Below are positions 14,399 through 21,913 of a stretch of 24,642 bases of DNA, piece by piece. Numbering within the stretch: the stretch's first letter is position 1; the number at the start of each line of letters is the position of its first letter. The notes under the pieces are model-generated. The model saw only the letters and a list, made by a program, of their open reading frames with translations, searched no databases and was not told the origin of the DNA. The position numbers were made by a program, and so were the translations under genes. This DNA is from a bacterium UBP2_UBA4780 (GTDB lineage Bacteria > Edwardsbacteria > AC1 > EtOH8): assembly GCA_002403115.1 (NCBI GenBank), contig DHHE01000110.1, forward strand, positions 1 through 24,642, read 5' to 3'.

Positions 14399-16747
14399 TC
14401 AATCACCCAGCATCGTTCCCACCTGGTACCTCTCCCCGTCGCTGGTTACCGTCACCGCCCCGCAGAGGTCGGTCCGATAGAGACTGGCTCCTACATTCGA
14501 ATAGTTTTCAAGGGCCTGGGGATGCGGGTGCCCGAAGCGGTTGAACTCGCCCGCCGAGAACACGGCCGCCTCCGGCCCCAGCAACCGGGCCAGCTTGGGG
14601 CCGTTGTTGTGCCTGGCCCCGTGATGCGGCACCTTGAGTACGGTGCACGAAGGCAGGAGGCCCTGGCGGAAGAGATGGCCCTCCAGCTCCGGCCCCATGT
14701 CACCGGTGAAGAAATAGCTGTGCCTGCCGTATTCTATATAGCAGACAAGCGATGTTTCATTCCCGTTCTCCATGGTGTCCGGCCGGCTGTAGAGGAAGCC
14801 GCGGGCCGGCCAGATCCCGTCCAGTGTGTCGTAGCCGCATAGGCTGTCAAGCCGCACGCCTTTCCGGACGGCCGTCTCCAAAGCCTCCCGGTACAGTTTT
14901 TTGCCGCTATGGTGATGGGTGACCGTCAGCCGTTTAACGCCGGCCAGCTCCAACACCGATCTCAGCCCGCCGCAATGGTCGGCGTCGGCGTGGGTTATCA
15001 GCATCCGGTCTATCCTCCCTATTCCCCTGTAGCGGAGGAACGGGACCACCACCCTCCGTCCGTAATCGTAGCCTCCCCCTCCGGAAAAGCCCGGGCCGCC
15101 CATGCCGGCGTCTATGGCCAGCACACGGCCGTTGGGGAACACGATGACCGCGGCGTCGCCCTGCCCCACGTCCAGATAGTGGACCTCCAGCCGCGGGGGA
15201 GCGGCCAGGGCCTGGCGCCAGACGATGAGGTTGGCCAGCGCCAGGCAGGCGCCGATGGCGGCCATCCTCCACCGTCCGGGCCGGGACCAGTTGAAAAGCA
15301 GAAGGGCGCCCAAAGCGTAGACCGCGATCTGGGCCTGGTCCGGCCTGGGCCACGAGACCGAAGCCGCCCCCAGACCGGCGAAAAGGTCGACCGATTTCAG
15401 GAGCAGCCAGGAAGCCCCATAGGCGCTGGCGGCCAGGAGCGCGGCCAGATGGTGGCTGATCAGCGCGGCCAGCGACATGGCTATCCCTTGGGCCAGCACC
15501 ATCCCGGCCAGAGGCACCACTACCAGGTTGGCGGCCAGCGAAACCAGCGGCACCCGGTGAAAATGCCAGGCCAGGAACGGGGTGGTCGCCAGCTGGGCCG
15601 CGGCCGACACCGCCAGCGGCGTCAGCACCCAATGGCGCACCGCCCGGGAGCCGGTCAGCTTGAAAAGCAGGTTTTGGACGGGGCCGGTCATCGTCAGGAT
15701 GCCGAAGGTGGCGGCGAACGACAGCTGGAAACCCACGGTGAAAATGGCCTGGGGCCAGAACGACAGGATCAGCATCCCGGACAGCCCCAGCATGTTCAGG
15801 CCGCTGCCCTGGCGCTCGAACAGCATCCCCAGCATCACCGCGCAGCTCATGATGGCCGCCCGGACTATGGACGCCGAGCCGCCGGTCAGCGCCGCGTAAA
15901 GGGCCAGGCCGGCCATGGCGGCCAGGTAGGAGGCCCGCCTGGGGACGCGGGCCACCCGCAGCATGGTGAAGAGGATGAGGGCCACCAGCGCCACGTGCAG
16001 CCCGGACACCGCCAGGACGTGGGTGGTTCCGGTCCCGGAAAAGGCGTCCTTCACCCTGTCCGACAGGAGGTGCCTTTCGCCCAGCAACAGGCCCAGGAGC
16101 AGCGCCGCCTCGTCGCCTTCCAGATATCGCGATACCGCCGACCTGACGTGCTTCCGGGCCGGGATGATCAGGCCGGCCATGATCTGATTGCCCCCCGTCC
16201 TGCCGACCAGCGCCGCCTGCCTTGAGGCCAGAATGCCGGCCACCTCCTGGTGCTCCAGGTATTGCCGGTAGTCGAAGCCGCCCGGGTTGCGGGACGGGCC
16301 GGCCAGGCGCCAGTCTCCCTCCACCCGCATCCTGTCGCCGTACCCCGGCTCCAGCCCCAGGTCGGCAGGCAGGTAAACCGACGCCTTGAAGCCCGCCGGC
16401 GACCATCCGCCGGATGCGTTTCCCACCGCCTCCACCGAACCGGTGAAAATCCAGCGGTTATTCGACAGTCTGGGTTCGCCGGAGACCAGCATCAGCGCGC
16501 TCTGCCGACCGGGCGAGACCGGGGCCTCGGCAGCCCGGACGCGGACCCCGTGCCAGAGGCATCCGCTCCAGGACAGGACCAGCAGCCAAAGCCAGCCTCC
16601 GGCCCTTGACCTCCCCCAGATGGCGGCCGCGGCCGCCGCCGAGGCCAGTCCCAGGGCGGAAAACAAAACAGGGATATCGACGGAATCACCGATCAATATC
16701 CCTGCGGCCAAGGACAGGAAGAGGCGTACCGCCGGATACCTATCCAT
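14399..16747 (-). CDS. comEC: ComEC/Rec2-type DNA internalisation channel
   Basis: 782 aa from ATG 16747, eight bases after the TPR gene stop. The domain order is canonical: N-terminal membrane spans with an OB-like DUF4131 region (about 25-190), the Competence multi-span domain (about 200-505, with GTGTTHVLAVSGLHVALV) and a C-terminal metallo-beta-lactamase domain (about 520-782). The last has DVGQGDAAVIV, the metal motif HADADHCGG (about 586-594), FTGDMG and VPHHGARHN. In naturally competent bacteria ComEC imports single-stranded DNA across the inner membrane, and the MBL domain is proposed to act as nuclease. The MBL metal ligands are intact, so the protein looks functional. It is last in an operon with two TPR proteins and an AAA ATPase. 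Confidence 0.94.
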   Translation of the reverse strand: MDRYPAVRLFLSLAAGILIGDSVDIPVLFSALGLASAAAAAAIWGRSRAGGWLWLLVLSWSGCLWHGVRVRAAEAPVSPGRQSALMLVSGEPRLSNNRWIFTGSVEAVGNASGGWSPAGFKASVYLPADLGLEPGYGDRMRVEGDWRLAGPSRNPGGFDYRQYLEHQEVAGILASRQAALVGRTGGNQIMAGLIIPARKHVRSAVSRYLEGDEAALLLGLLLGERHLLSDRVKDAFSGTGTTHVLAVSGLHVALVALILFTMLRVARVPRRASYLAAMAGLALYAALTGGSASIVRAAIMSCAVMLGMLFERQGSGLNMLGLSGMLILSFWPQAIFTVGFQLSFAATFGILTMTGPVQNLLFKLTGSRAVRHWVLTPLAVSAAAQLATTPFLAWHFHRVPLVSLAANLVVVPLAGMVLAQGIAMSLAALISHHLAALLAASAYGASWLLLKSVDLFAGLGAASVSWPRPDQAQIAVYALGALLLFNWSRPGRWRMAAIGACLALANLIVWRQALAAPPRLEVHYLDVGQGDAAVIVFPNGRVLAIDAGMGGPGFSGGGGYDYGRRVVVPFLRYRGIGRIDRMLITHADADHCGGLRSVLELAGVKRLTVTHHHSGKKLYREALETAVRKGVRLDSLCGYDTLDGIWPARGFLYSRPDTMENGNETSLVCYIEYGRHSYFFTGDMGPELEGHLFRQGLLPSCTVLKVPHHGARHNNGPKLARLLGPEAAVFSAGEFNRFGHPHPQALENYSNVGASLYRTDLCGAVTVTSDGERYQVGTMLGD

Positions 16748-16755
16748 TAATCATC

Positions 16756-19047
16756 TTAGACATAGGAGATGCGCTGCTTGTCGGGCTTCTTGAGCTTCGA
16801 GGGTATCGGCTTGGGCTTGGGGGCCTGATCGGATTCGGCCGTAACCGCCATCTGGGGAGCCGCCGGCGGACGGACCGGGGGCCTGGCCGCGGCCGGTACC
16901 GGCTGGGGCCGCTGGATGGCCGGCTGGGGCGCCGGCCGCTGGACGGGCTGCTGAAATTGGGGCTGGGGCGCCTGGCGCGGGGCCGGCTGCTGGTACTGCG
17001 GTTGCGGGGGAGGCGGGGCCGGCGGGCGTTGCTGGGGCGCCGGCTGGGCCTGGGGTTGGGCCGCCTGGGGCATTATCTGACGGGAAGCCGGCGGCGGGGC
17101 CTGACGCGGCGGCGGGGTCGGCTCGGGCTCCGGCTCTTCGGCTGGCTGCAGGGCCATCAGCTTCTGGGCGACGTCGCGGAAGGAGACGTCTATGCCGTAG
17201 GTGTTCTCGTAGGATTCCCGGGCCTTGTCCAGCTCGCCCAGCTGCTCGTAGGCCGTCCCCAGGTAGTAGTGGAGGCCGATGTACTCCTCCTCGGAGTGGC
17301 CGGGCGTGGCTATGCCCCGCTCGAACTGCTTGATGGCGAACTTGGGCTCCCCGCGCTCCAGGAAGCACAGGCCGAGCATCTCGAAGGCCGCCAGCCGCTC
17401 CTGCTCACCCTTGGAGGCCAGCTGGAACTCGGAGATGGCGTCCTCCAACAGTCCCATTTCTTTATAGGATATGCCGAGGTCGTAATGCTGGCGGTATTCC
17501 TCCTTGCCCACCTGCTGGAAGACCCCCTCCTTGAACTCGGCCAGGATCTCGGAGAGCGACAGGAACTCCTCCTGGGCGGCCGGCTCCTGGGGCTCGTCGG
17601 CCACGCTGAACTTGACCCGCGACTGCCGCCCCCCTTCCACGATGTCCCGCCCCCAGTGGACATTGGACTGGTCGGAGGCGGACTCGCCGGCTGGCACCGG
17701 CTCGGCATGGGCGGCCGGCTCCTCCTCCGGGGCCTGGACGATGAAGCTCTGGGGCTCCTCGGGCCCGGGCTGCGGCTCGCCCCATTCCGGCTGGGCCGGC
17801 TGGATCTCGGGGGCGATCTCGGGCTGGGGCTCCACGAAGCTGGCAGGCTCGGGATGGATCTCCATGCCCGGCATCTCCACCGAACCCTCGGGCAGCTCCG
17901 GCAGCAACAGTGACAGGTTCTCCAGCGCCAGCTCGTTGACCGGATCCATCTCCAGCACCTTCTGGTAGACGGCCGCCGCCTGTTCCTTGAGCTCCCTCCG
18001 CCTCAGGCACTCGGCCAGGCCCAGATAGGCCTCGATGATGTCCCCGTCCTGGCTGGACTGCAGGGAGATCTCCACCAGCTTCTGCCGGCTGCGCAGCTCC
18101 AGAGGCTGGATATCGGCGATCTTCTTGTAAACCTCGACCGCCCTCTCCACGTTTCCGTCACCCAGGAAGCCGCTGGCCGCGCTGTGGTACTGGTCGAGCG
18201 CCTCCTGGGTGGAGCCGATCTCCACCAGCAGGTCGCCCAGCTCGATGTTGGTGGCCCAGTCCTGCTTGGCCTCCATCTGCGGTTCGGCCGTCGACTGCTC
18301 CCTCTCCAGCACGATCTCGGGCGGCGGCGCGGCCTGCGGCTGATAGGAAGGGGGCGTCATCTCCGGGGGGGATTCCTGCCTCTGCTGCAGGATCTCCTCG
18401 ATCACCCTGGCCGGTTTGATCTCGATGGAAGGGGCCGCGGCCGGCGCGGCCGGCTCCCCGCGCATGCTCCGGATGCGGGCCTCCAGGACCTCGGCCTCTA
18501 TCTGCCGGCCCTGGTCGCGGTAGGCCTGGGCCAGCAGGCCGAATTCGTTGACCGCCTCCGGGATTCGCTTCTGAGCCAGGTACATCTCGGCCAGCTTGGA
18601 CCGGATGTTGAGGTTCTGGGGATTGAGCTCGACGATCTGGTTGTAGACCGGGAAGGCCAGGTCCTGCCGGCTCTCCTTCATCATGCGCTCGGCGTACTCC
18701 AGCAGATTGGTGATGGCCTCGTTCACCAGCCCCTGGTGGATGTAGAGCTCGCCCAGGGTCTTGTATATCTCCGGATCGTCCTTGCGCAGCCGCAGGATCT
18801 TCTTGCAGACGGCGATGGCGTTGTTGTACAGGGCGTCGGTGCCGTAGCCCTTCACCGCCTCCAGGTAGTTGCCCACCGCGTCGTCGATGCTGTTGAGCTT
18901 TACGAAGGCGTCGCCGATGAAGTTGTAGACGCTGGCGTTGCCCGGCTCCTCGGCCAGCACCTTCTTGTACTCGGCCACCGCCTTGGCGTAATCGCCCCTC
19001 TGGAAGAGCTCCTGCGCCTTGTTTCTTATTTGATCTACCTTGGCCAC
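16756..19047 (-). CDS. Large TPR protein with Pro/Gln-rich linker and basic C-terminus
   Basis: 763 aa. The start is GTG 19047 (AKVDQIRNKAQELFQRGDYAKA follows the initiator); an upstream ATG is out of frame and no downstream ATG fits. TPR helices fill residues 1-185, then 260-400 and 500-640. They are separated by acidic Pro/Gln-rich linkers (about 195-255 and 400-500). The C-terminus is about 90 residues of Pro-Gln-Ala low complexity (about 645-740) ending in a basic tail (KPKPIPSKLKKPDKQRISYV). No signal peptide or membrane span is seen, so it is probably cytoplasmic. The third TPR block closely resembles that of the TPR protein two genes upstream. It is likely a scaffold for a multiprotein complex involving the neighbouring AAA ATPase. 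The function is not recognised. Confidence 0.85.
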   Translation of the reverse strand: MAKVDQIRNKAQELFQRGDYAKAVAEYKKVLAEEPGNASVYNFIGDAFVKLNSIDDAVGNYLEAVKGYGTDALYNNAIAVCKKILRLRKDDPEIYKTLGELYIHQGLVNEAITNLLEYAERMMKESRQDLAFPVYNQIVELNPQNLNIRSKLAEMYLAQKRIPEAVNEFGLLAQAYRDQGRQIEAEVLEARIRSMRGEPAAPAAAPSIEIKPARVIEEILQQRQESPPEMTPPSYQPQAAPPPEIVLEREQSTAEPQMEAKQDWATNIELGDLLVEIGSTQEALDQYHSAASGFLGDGNVERAVEVYKKIADIQPLELRSRQKLVEISLQSSQDGDIIEAYLGLAECLRRRELKEQAAAVYQKVLEMDPVNELALENLSLLLPELPEGSVEMPGMEIHPEPASFVEPQPEIAPEIQPAQPEWGEPQPGPEEPQSFIVQAPEEEPAAHAEPVPAGESASDQSNVHWGRDIVEGGRQSRVKFSVADEPQEPAAQEEFLSLSEILAEFKEGVFQQVGKEEYRQHYDLGISYKEMGLLEDAISEFQLASKGEQERLAAFEMLGLCFLERGEPKFAIKQFERGIATPGHSEEEYIGLHYYLGTAYEQLGELDKARESYENTYGIDVSFRDVAQKLMALQPAEEPEPEPTPPPRQAPPPASRQIMPQAAQPQAQPAPQQRPPAPPPPQPQYQQPAPRQAPQPQFQQPVQRPAPQPAIQRPQPVPAAARPPVRPPAAPQMAVTAESDQAPKPKPIPSKLKKPDKQRISYV
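16850..17110 (-). repeat. Proline/glutamine-rich low-complexity coding tract
   Basis: Short imperfect repeats within the TPR gene encode tandem PQ, PAPQ and QPAP units. The tract probably forms an extended flexible linker and is a likely site of slippage-driven length variation between strains. Confidence 0.6.
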
Positions 19048-19108
19048 TGGCTTGCTCTGACGTCAGCTGATATCATCGTCTTTATCTGGTTGACCTTCGG
19101 CATTTGCC

Positions 19109-19981
19109 CTAGAAGGCGTATTCCTGCCCCAGGTTCAGTTCGGTCTGCGAGGCATCCTCCTCGGCCGGCACCAGCCCCAGGTTGTAGGCCACCGTCTGGA
19201 CCACCGCCGCGTCGATCATCTCCTTCTCCTGGAGGCAGCCCTCCATCAGGGCGTTGTCGCAGACGGCGTTGACCAGCCGGGGCCGCCCTTGGGAATAGCG
19301 GGCGATCAGGTCATAGGCGGTCTCGGTGAACATCTCCTCCTCGCGGCCGGCGATCACCAGCCGGTGCTGGATGTACTCCCTGACCGAGGCCGGGTCCAGG
19401 GGCTCCAGGTGGTAGCGGACGGCCACCCTCTGGTTGAGCGAGACGTCGGCCAGCAGGTTCTGGTTCAATTCCGCCATGCCGAACATGATGAAGGTGATCA
19501 GCCTGGTGTCCGACAGCTCCAGGTTCAAAAGCCCCCGGATCTCCTCCAGGATCGGCTGGCCCCGGAGCAGATTTGCCTCGTCTATCAGCAGAACCGGTTT
19601 GCGGCCCTCGGCGTGGATCTCCATCAGGCGCCGGGCCACGGCGGTGGAGATCTGAGCCTTCTCCTCCTGGAGGTCGCGGACGCCCAGCAGCAAGCCGATG
19701 CGCCGCAGGAACCACAGGGGACTGAAGTCGGCGTGGGTCAGCACCAGCAGGGCCGTCTCGAAACGCCCGTCCTCGCGCAGAATCTCCAGCAGCCGGCGGG
19801 CCAGCATGGTCTTGCCGGCCCCCACCTCCCCGGTCAGCACCCCCAGCCCCCGCATCCTCTCGGCCACGTGGGCCAGATGCATCACCGCCTGGCTGTGCTG
19901 CGGACTGTCGTAGTAGAACCGGTTGTCCGGCACGTTGGAGAAGGGATCCCCGCTCAGCTTGAAGAAGCGTTCGTAGTCCAT
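19109..19981 (-). CDS. ExeA/GspA-type AAA ATPase (short cytoplasmic form)
   Basis: 290 aa from ATG 19981, with a strong SD AAGGAG eight bases before it. The N-terminus has the ExeA-family signature (PFSNVPDNRFYYDSPQH, 13-29). Walker A is GEVGAGKT (51-58) and Walker B VLLIDEA (130-136). A sensor-like segment follows (LITFIMFG) and a winged-helix lid region (YSQGRPRLVNAVCD). ExeA itself continues into a membrane span and peptidoglycan-binding domain. This protein stops at the AAA core plus a short acidic tail. Relatives power or organise type II secretion (ExeA/GspA), MSHA pili (MshM) and exosortase-linked polymer export. Here it sits 19 bases after one TPR gene and 61 bases before another, with comEC downstream. 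The partner machine is not identifiable in the window. Confidence 0.9.
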   Translation of the reverse strand: MDYERFFKLSGDPFSNVPDNRFYYDSPQHSQAVMHLAHVAERMRGLGVLTGEVGAGKTMLARRLLEILREDGRFETALLVLTHADFSPLWFLRRIGLLLGVRDLQEEKAQISTAVARRLMEIHAEGRKPVLLIDEANLLRGQPILEEIRGLLNLELSDTRLITFIMFGMAELNQNLLADVSLNQRVAVRYHLEPLDPASVREYIQHRLVIAGREEEMFTETAYDLIARYSQGRPRLVNAVCDNALMEGCLQEKEMIDAAVVQTVAYNLGLVPAEEDASQTELNLGQEYAF

Positions 19982-20000
19982 CAGTGCTCCTTGTGGGTCG

Positions 20001-21539
20001 TTACAGGAACGATAGTCCCTGGTCCTTCAGGTATACTGTCTCCCCCTCGTCCGGATCTCCACCGGCCGCCTCTTCGGCCGGCGCGTCCGCCTCCTCCGGG
20101 GGCGCTTCCGGCCCATCAGAAATCGCCGTCTCCGGTTGTCCTTCCGGGAACGCTTCGGGAACGGCTTCGGCCACGAGACCGGCGGCCGGCACGACGGCGG
20201 CCGGCGGGAGGTCGGCAGCCATTCCCACCGGGGCCGGGATCTGCGGCGGGGCGGCGGCCGCGGGGGCCGGTTGCTCGGTAGCCCTGGCCGGCGGCGGGGC
20301 GGGCGGGGCCGTCGCGTCCTCAGGCTTCTCCGGTGGCTTGGTTCCCGCTGTTTCCGGGGCTTTTAGCTGGGACTCGATCCGCCTCAGCCTGCCGGCCACG
20401 TCCTTGTAGGTGATGTCCAGGATGTAGACCTGCTCGTACTCGCCCAGGGCCTTGGCCAGGTCGCCCATCTGCTCGTGGGCCAGCCCCAGGTTGTAGTGCA
20501 GGCCGACGTATTCGTTGTCCAGGAACTTCTTGATGGATAGCCCCTGGTGAAGCACCTCCTTGGCCAGCCCGAAATCACCCTGCTCCAGGAAGGACACCGC
20601 CAGCATCTCGAAGGCCTTGAGCTGGCGCCCACCTCCCTTGATGGCCTGTTGGAACTCGATGATGGCCTCGTCCCTCATGCCCTCGGAGCGGAAAAGCAGC
20701 CCCAGCTCGTAGTAGGGCTCGTAAGCCTCGTCTATTCTGGACCAGACAGCCTCCTGGAACATGCGGCCGGTCCCCTGGAACTCCTCCCGCAGATTGGTAT
20801 GGTCGACCGCGCTGTTGTCCTGGAGGGCCAGCACCTTGGAGAGGGCCTCCTCGTTGGTGGGGTCGCGCTCCAGCACCTTCTGGTAGACGACCTTGGCCTT
20901 GCGGGCGAAGCCCCGGCGCTGCAGGACCCGGGCATAGGAGAGCTGCGTCTCCATTATCTTCCGGGGCTGGCCCATCTTCAGGGCCACGTCCACCAGGCGC
21001 CGGTAGGGGGCGATGTCGGCCGGCTCGGGCGCGGTCTCCGAGGTGTCGGACAGCAGCTGGTCGGCCAAATTCTTGACCCGACCGGCCAGTTCCCGCAAAA
21101 CGGTGTTCTCCGCCAGGATGCCGGCTATCTTCTGATAGACGGAACTGATGGCGGTGAAGTCCGAGCGCAGCTTGAGCTGATCGACGTACTTCATCCACTC
21201 CCGGACCGAGCCGCTCTTCAGGCCCATCCGGGAATAGAACTCCCCGGACTTATTATATAACTCTATCCGTTCCCTGTCAATAGCCAATATCTTGCGGCAG
21301 GCCACGATGCCCCGGCCGTAATCGCCGGATTTCTCCGAGATCCGCAGGGTCTTCTCGAACTGGTCCAGGGCCTTGCGGTCTTCGCCGGCCTCCAGGCAGA
21401 CGTCGGCCAGCATCAGGTTGAACTCCGGGTCCTCGGAGTCGAACATCAACACCTGTTCCGAGGCGCGCCGGGCCTTGTCCCATTCCCCCTTCTGGAAGAA
21501 GAGACGGCCCTGCTCCTTGAGCCTGGCTACTTCAGCCAT
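20001..21539 (-). CDS. TPR protein with acidic C-terminal tail
   Basis: 512 aa from ATG 21539 (MAEVARLKEQGRLFFQKGEW). TPR motifs run from residue 1 to about 390, with a spacer near 165-180. The block at about 260-390 parallels the last TPR block of the 763-aa protein: both share AFEML, YVGLHY or YIGLHY, LG.A.EQ.G and DV or DVA segments in the same order. Residues about 395-490 are Pro/Ala/Glu-rich, and the final residues are DEGETVYLKDQGLSFL. It has no signal peptide or membrane span. It is the first gene of the operon. A GC-rich palindrome (GGCCGCCGGCC) lies in its short leader. Probably an assembly scaffold; the function is not recognised. Confidence 0.85.
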   Translation of the reverse strand: MAEVARLKEQGRLFFQKGEWDKARRASEQVLMFDSEDPEFNLMLADVCLEAGEDRKALDQFEKTLRISEKSGDYGRGIVACRKILAIDRERIELYNKSGEFYSRMGLKSGSVREWMKYVDQLKLRSDFTAISSVYQKIAGILAENTVLRELAGRVKNLADQLLSDTSETAPEPADIAPYRRLVDVALKMGQPRKIMETQLSYARVLQRRGFARKAKVVYQKVLERDPTNEEALSKVLALQDNSAVDHTNLREEFQGTGRMFQEAVWSRIDEAYEPYYELGLLFRSEGMRDEAIIEFQQAIKGGGRQLKAFEMLAVSFLEQGDFGLAKEVLHQGLSIKKFLDNEYVGLHYNLGLAHEQMGDLAKALGEYEQVYILDITYKDVAGRLRRIESQLKAPETAGTKPPEKPEDATAPPAPPPARATEQPAPAAAAPPQIPAPVGMAADLPPAAVVPAAGLVAEAVPEAFPEGQPETAISDGPEAPPEEADAPAEEAAGGDPDEGETVYLKDQGLSFL

Positions 21540-21913
21540 GGCCCGCCCCGGCCGCCGGCCCCGACCCGCAGGCGGCGGTCCATTTGTAAGTATATGAATT
21601 ACTCGGGCCTATCATTTTGCCTTATGGGAACCTCTTTTTATTGCCTTTTTTCACCGCAGACGCTGTACAGCCTACGTAGCCAATGCATCATAGGGCTACT
21701 ACGGCCTGCCTGCGCGGAGCCGCTTCGGCACAGGCAGGCGTAGTAGGCTCGCCCAAAGCCTTGTGCGGCGGACAGGTCGGGCGAGACCTCAGAGATGATT
21801 TCTAATCGGGGCAAATTCGCTAAAATCAATGACTTCCATGCTCGGATCTTCTTCGCGTTCTTTGCGGTTGAGCCTAAAAGTGAATTATAGAGGTTCCTGA
21901 TGGCACCGTCCGG
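21540..21913. other. Long intergenic region between ftcD and the TPR-AAA-comEC operon
   Basis: 374 bases without a credible gene. A 63-codon minus-strand frame is judged spurious. The region holds the structured element at 21627-21897. A possible -10 (TATACT) lies about 55 bases before the TPR start on the minus strand, but no acceptable -35 pairs with it, so the operon promoter remains undefined. Confidence 0.6.
21627..21897. repeat. MITE-like or structured intergenic repeat element
   Basis: It is bounded by a perfect 9-bp inverted repeat: GGAACCTCT (21627-21635) and AGAGGTTCC (21889-21897). Inside these lie imperfect inverted ends (CACCGCAGACGC near 21652 versus GCGTTCTTTGCGGTTG near 21855). 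The core has a long stem: 21696-21712 pairs with 21731-21746 (8+8 bp with one bulged G) over a GC-rich loop. A 7-bp alternative stem (AGCCTAC 21669-21675 with GTAGGCT 21743-21749) and a second 7-bp stem (CTCGCCC 21748-21754 with GGGCGAG 21779-21785) are also present. No coding capacity. No target-site duplication was recognised. Confidence 0.6.

Noticed and set aside
14909..16225. Plus-strand open frame of over 430 codons opposite comEC
   Set aside because: Antisense shadow of the conserved ComEC membrane and MBL domains; Gln/Gly/His/Arg-rich with no recognisable motif.
16606..17913. Plus-strand open frame of over 430 codons opposite comEC and the TPR gene
   Set aside because: Leu/Gly/Arg-rich translation that mirrors the Pro/Gln and TPR codons of the real gene; spans a clear operon junction.
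19048..19108. TGACGTCA palindrome in the AAA-TPR gap as a regulator site
   Set aside because: A single 8-bp palindrome inside an operon gap; no promoter boxes nearby and the gap is short.
21638..21829. Small minus-strand frame of 63 codons in the intergenic region
   Set aside because: Runs through the palindromic stems of the repeat element, lacks an SD and has no recognisable similarity.
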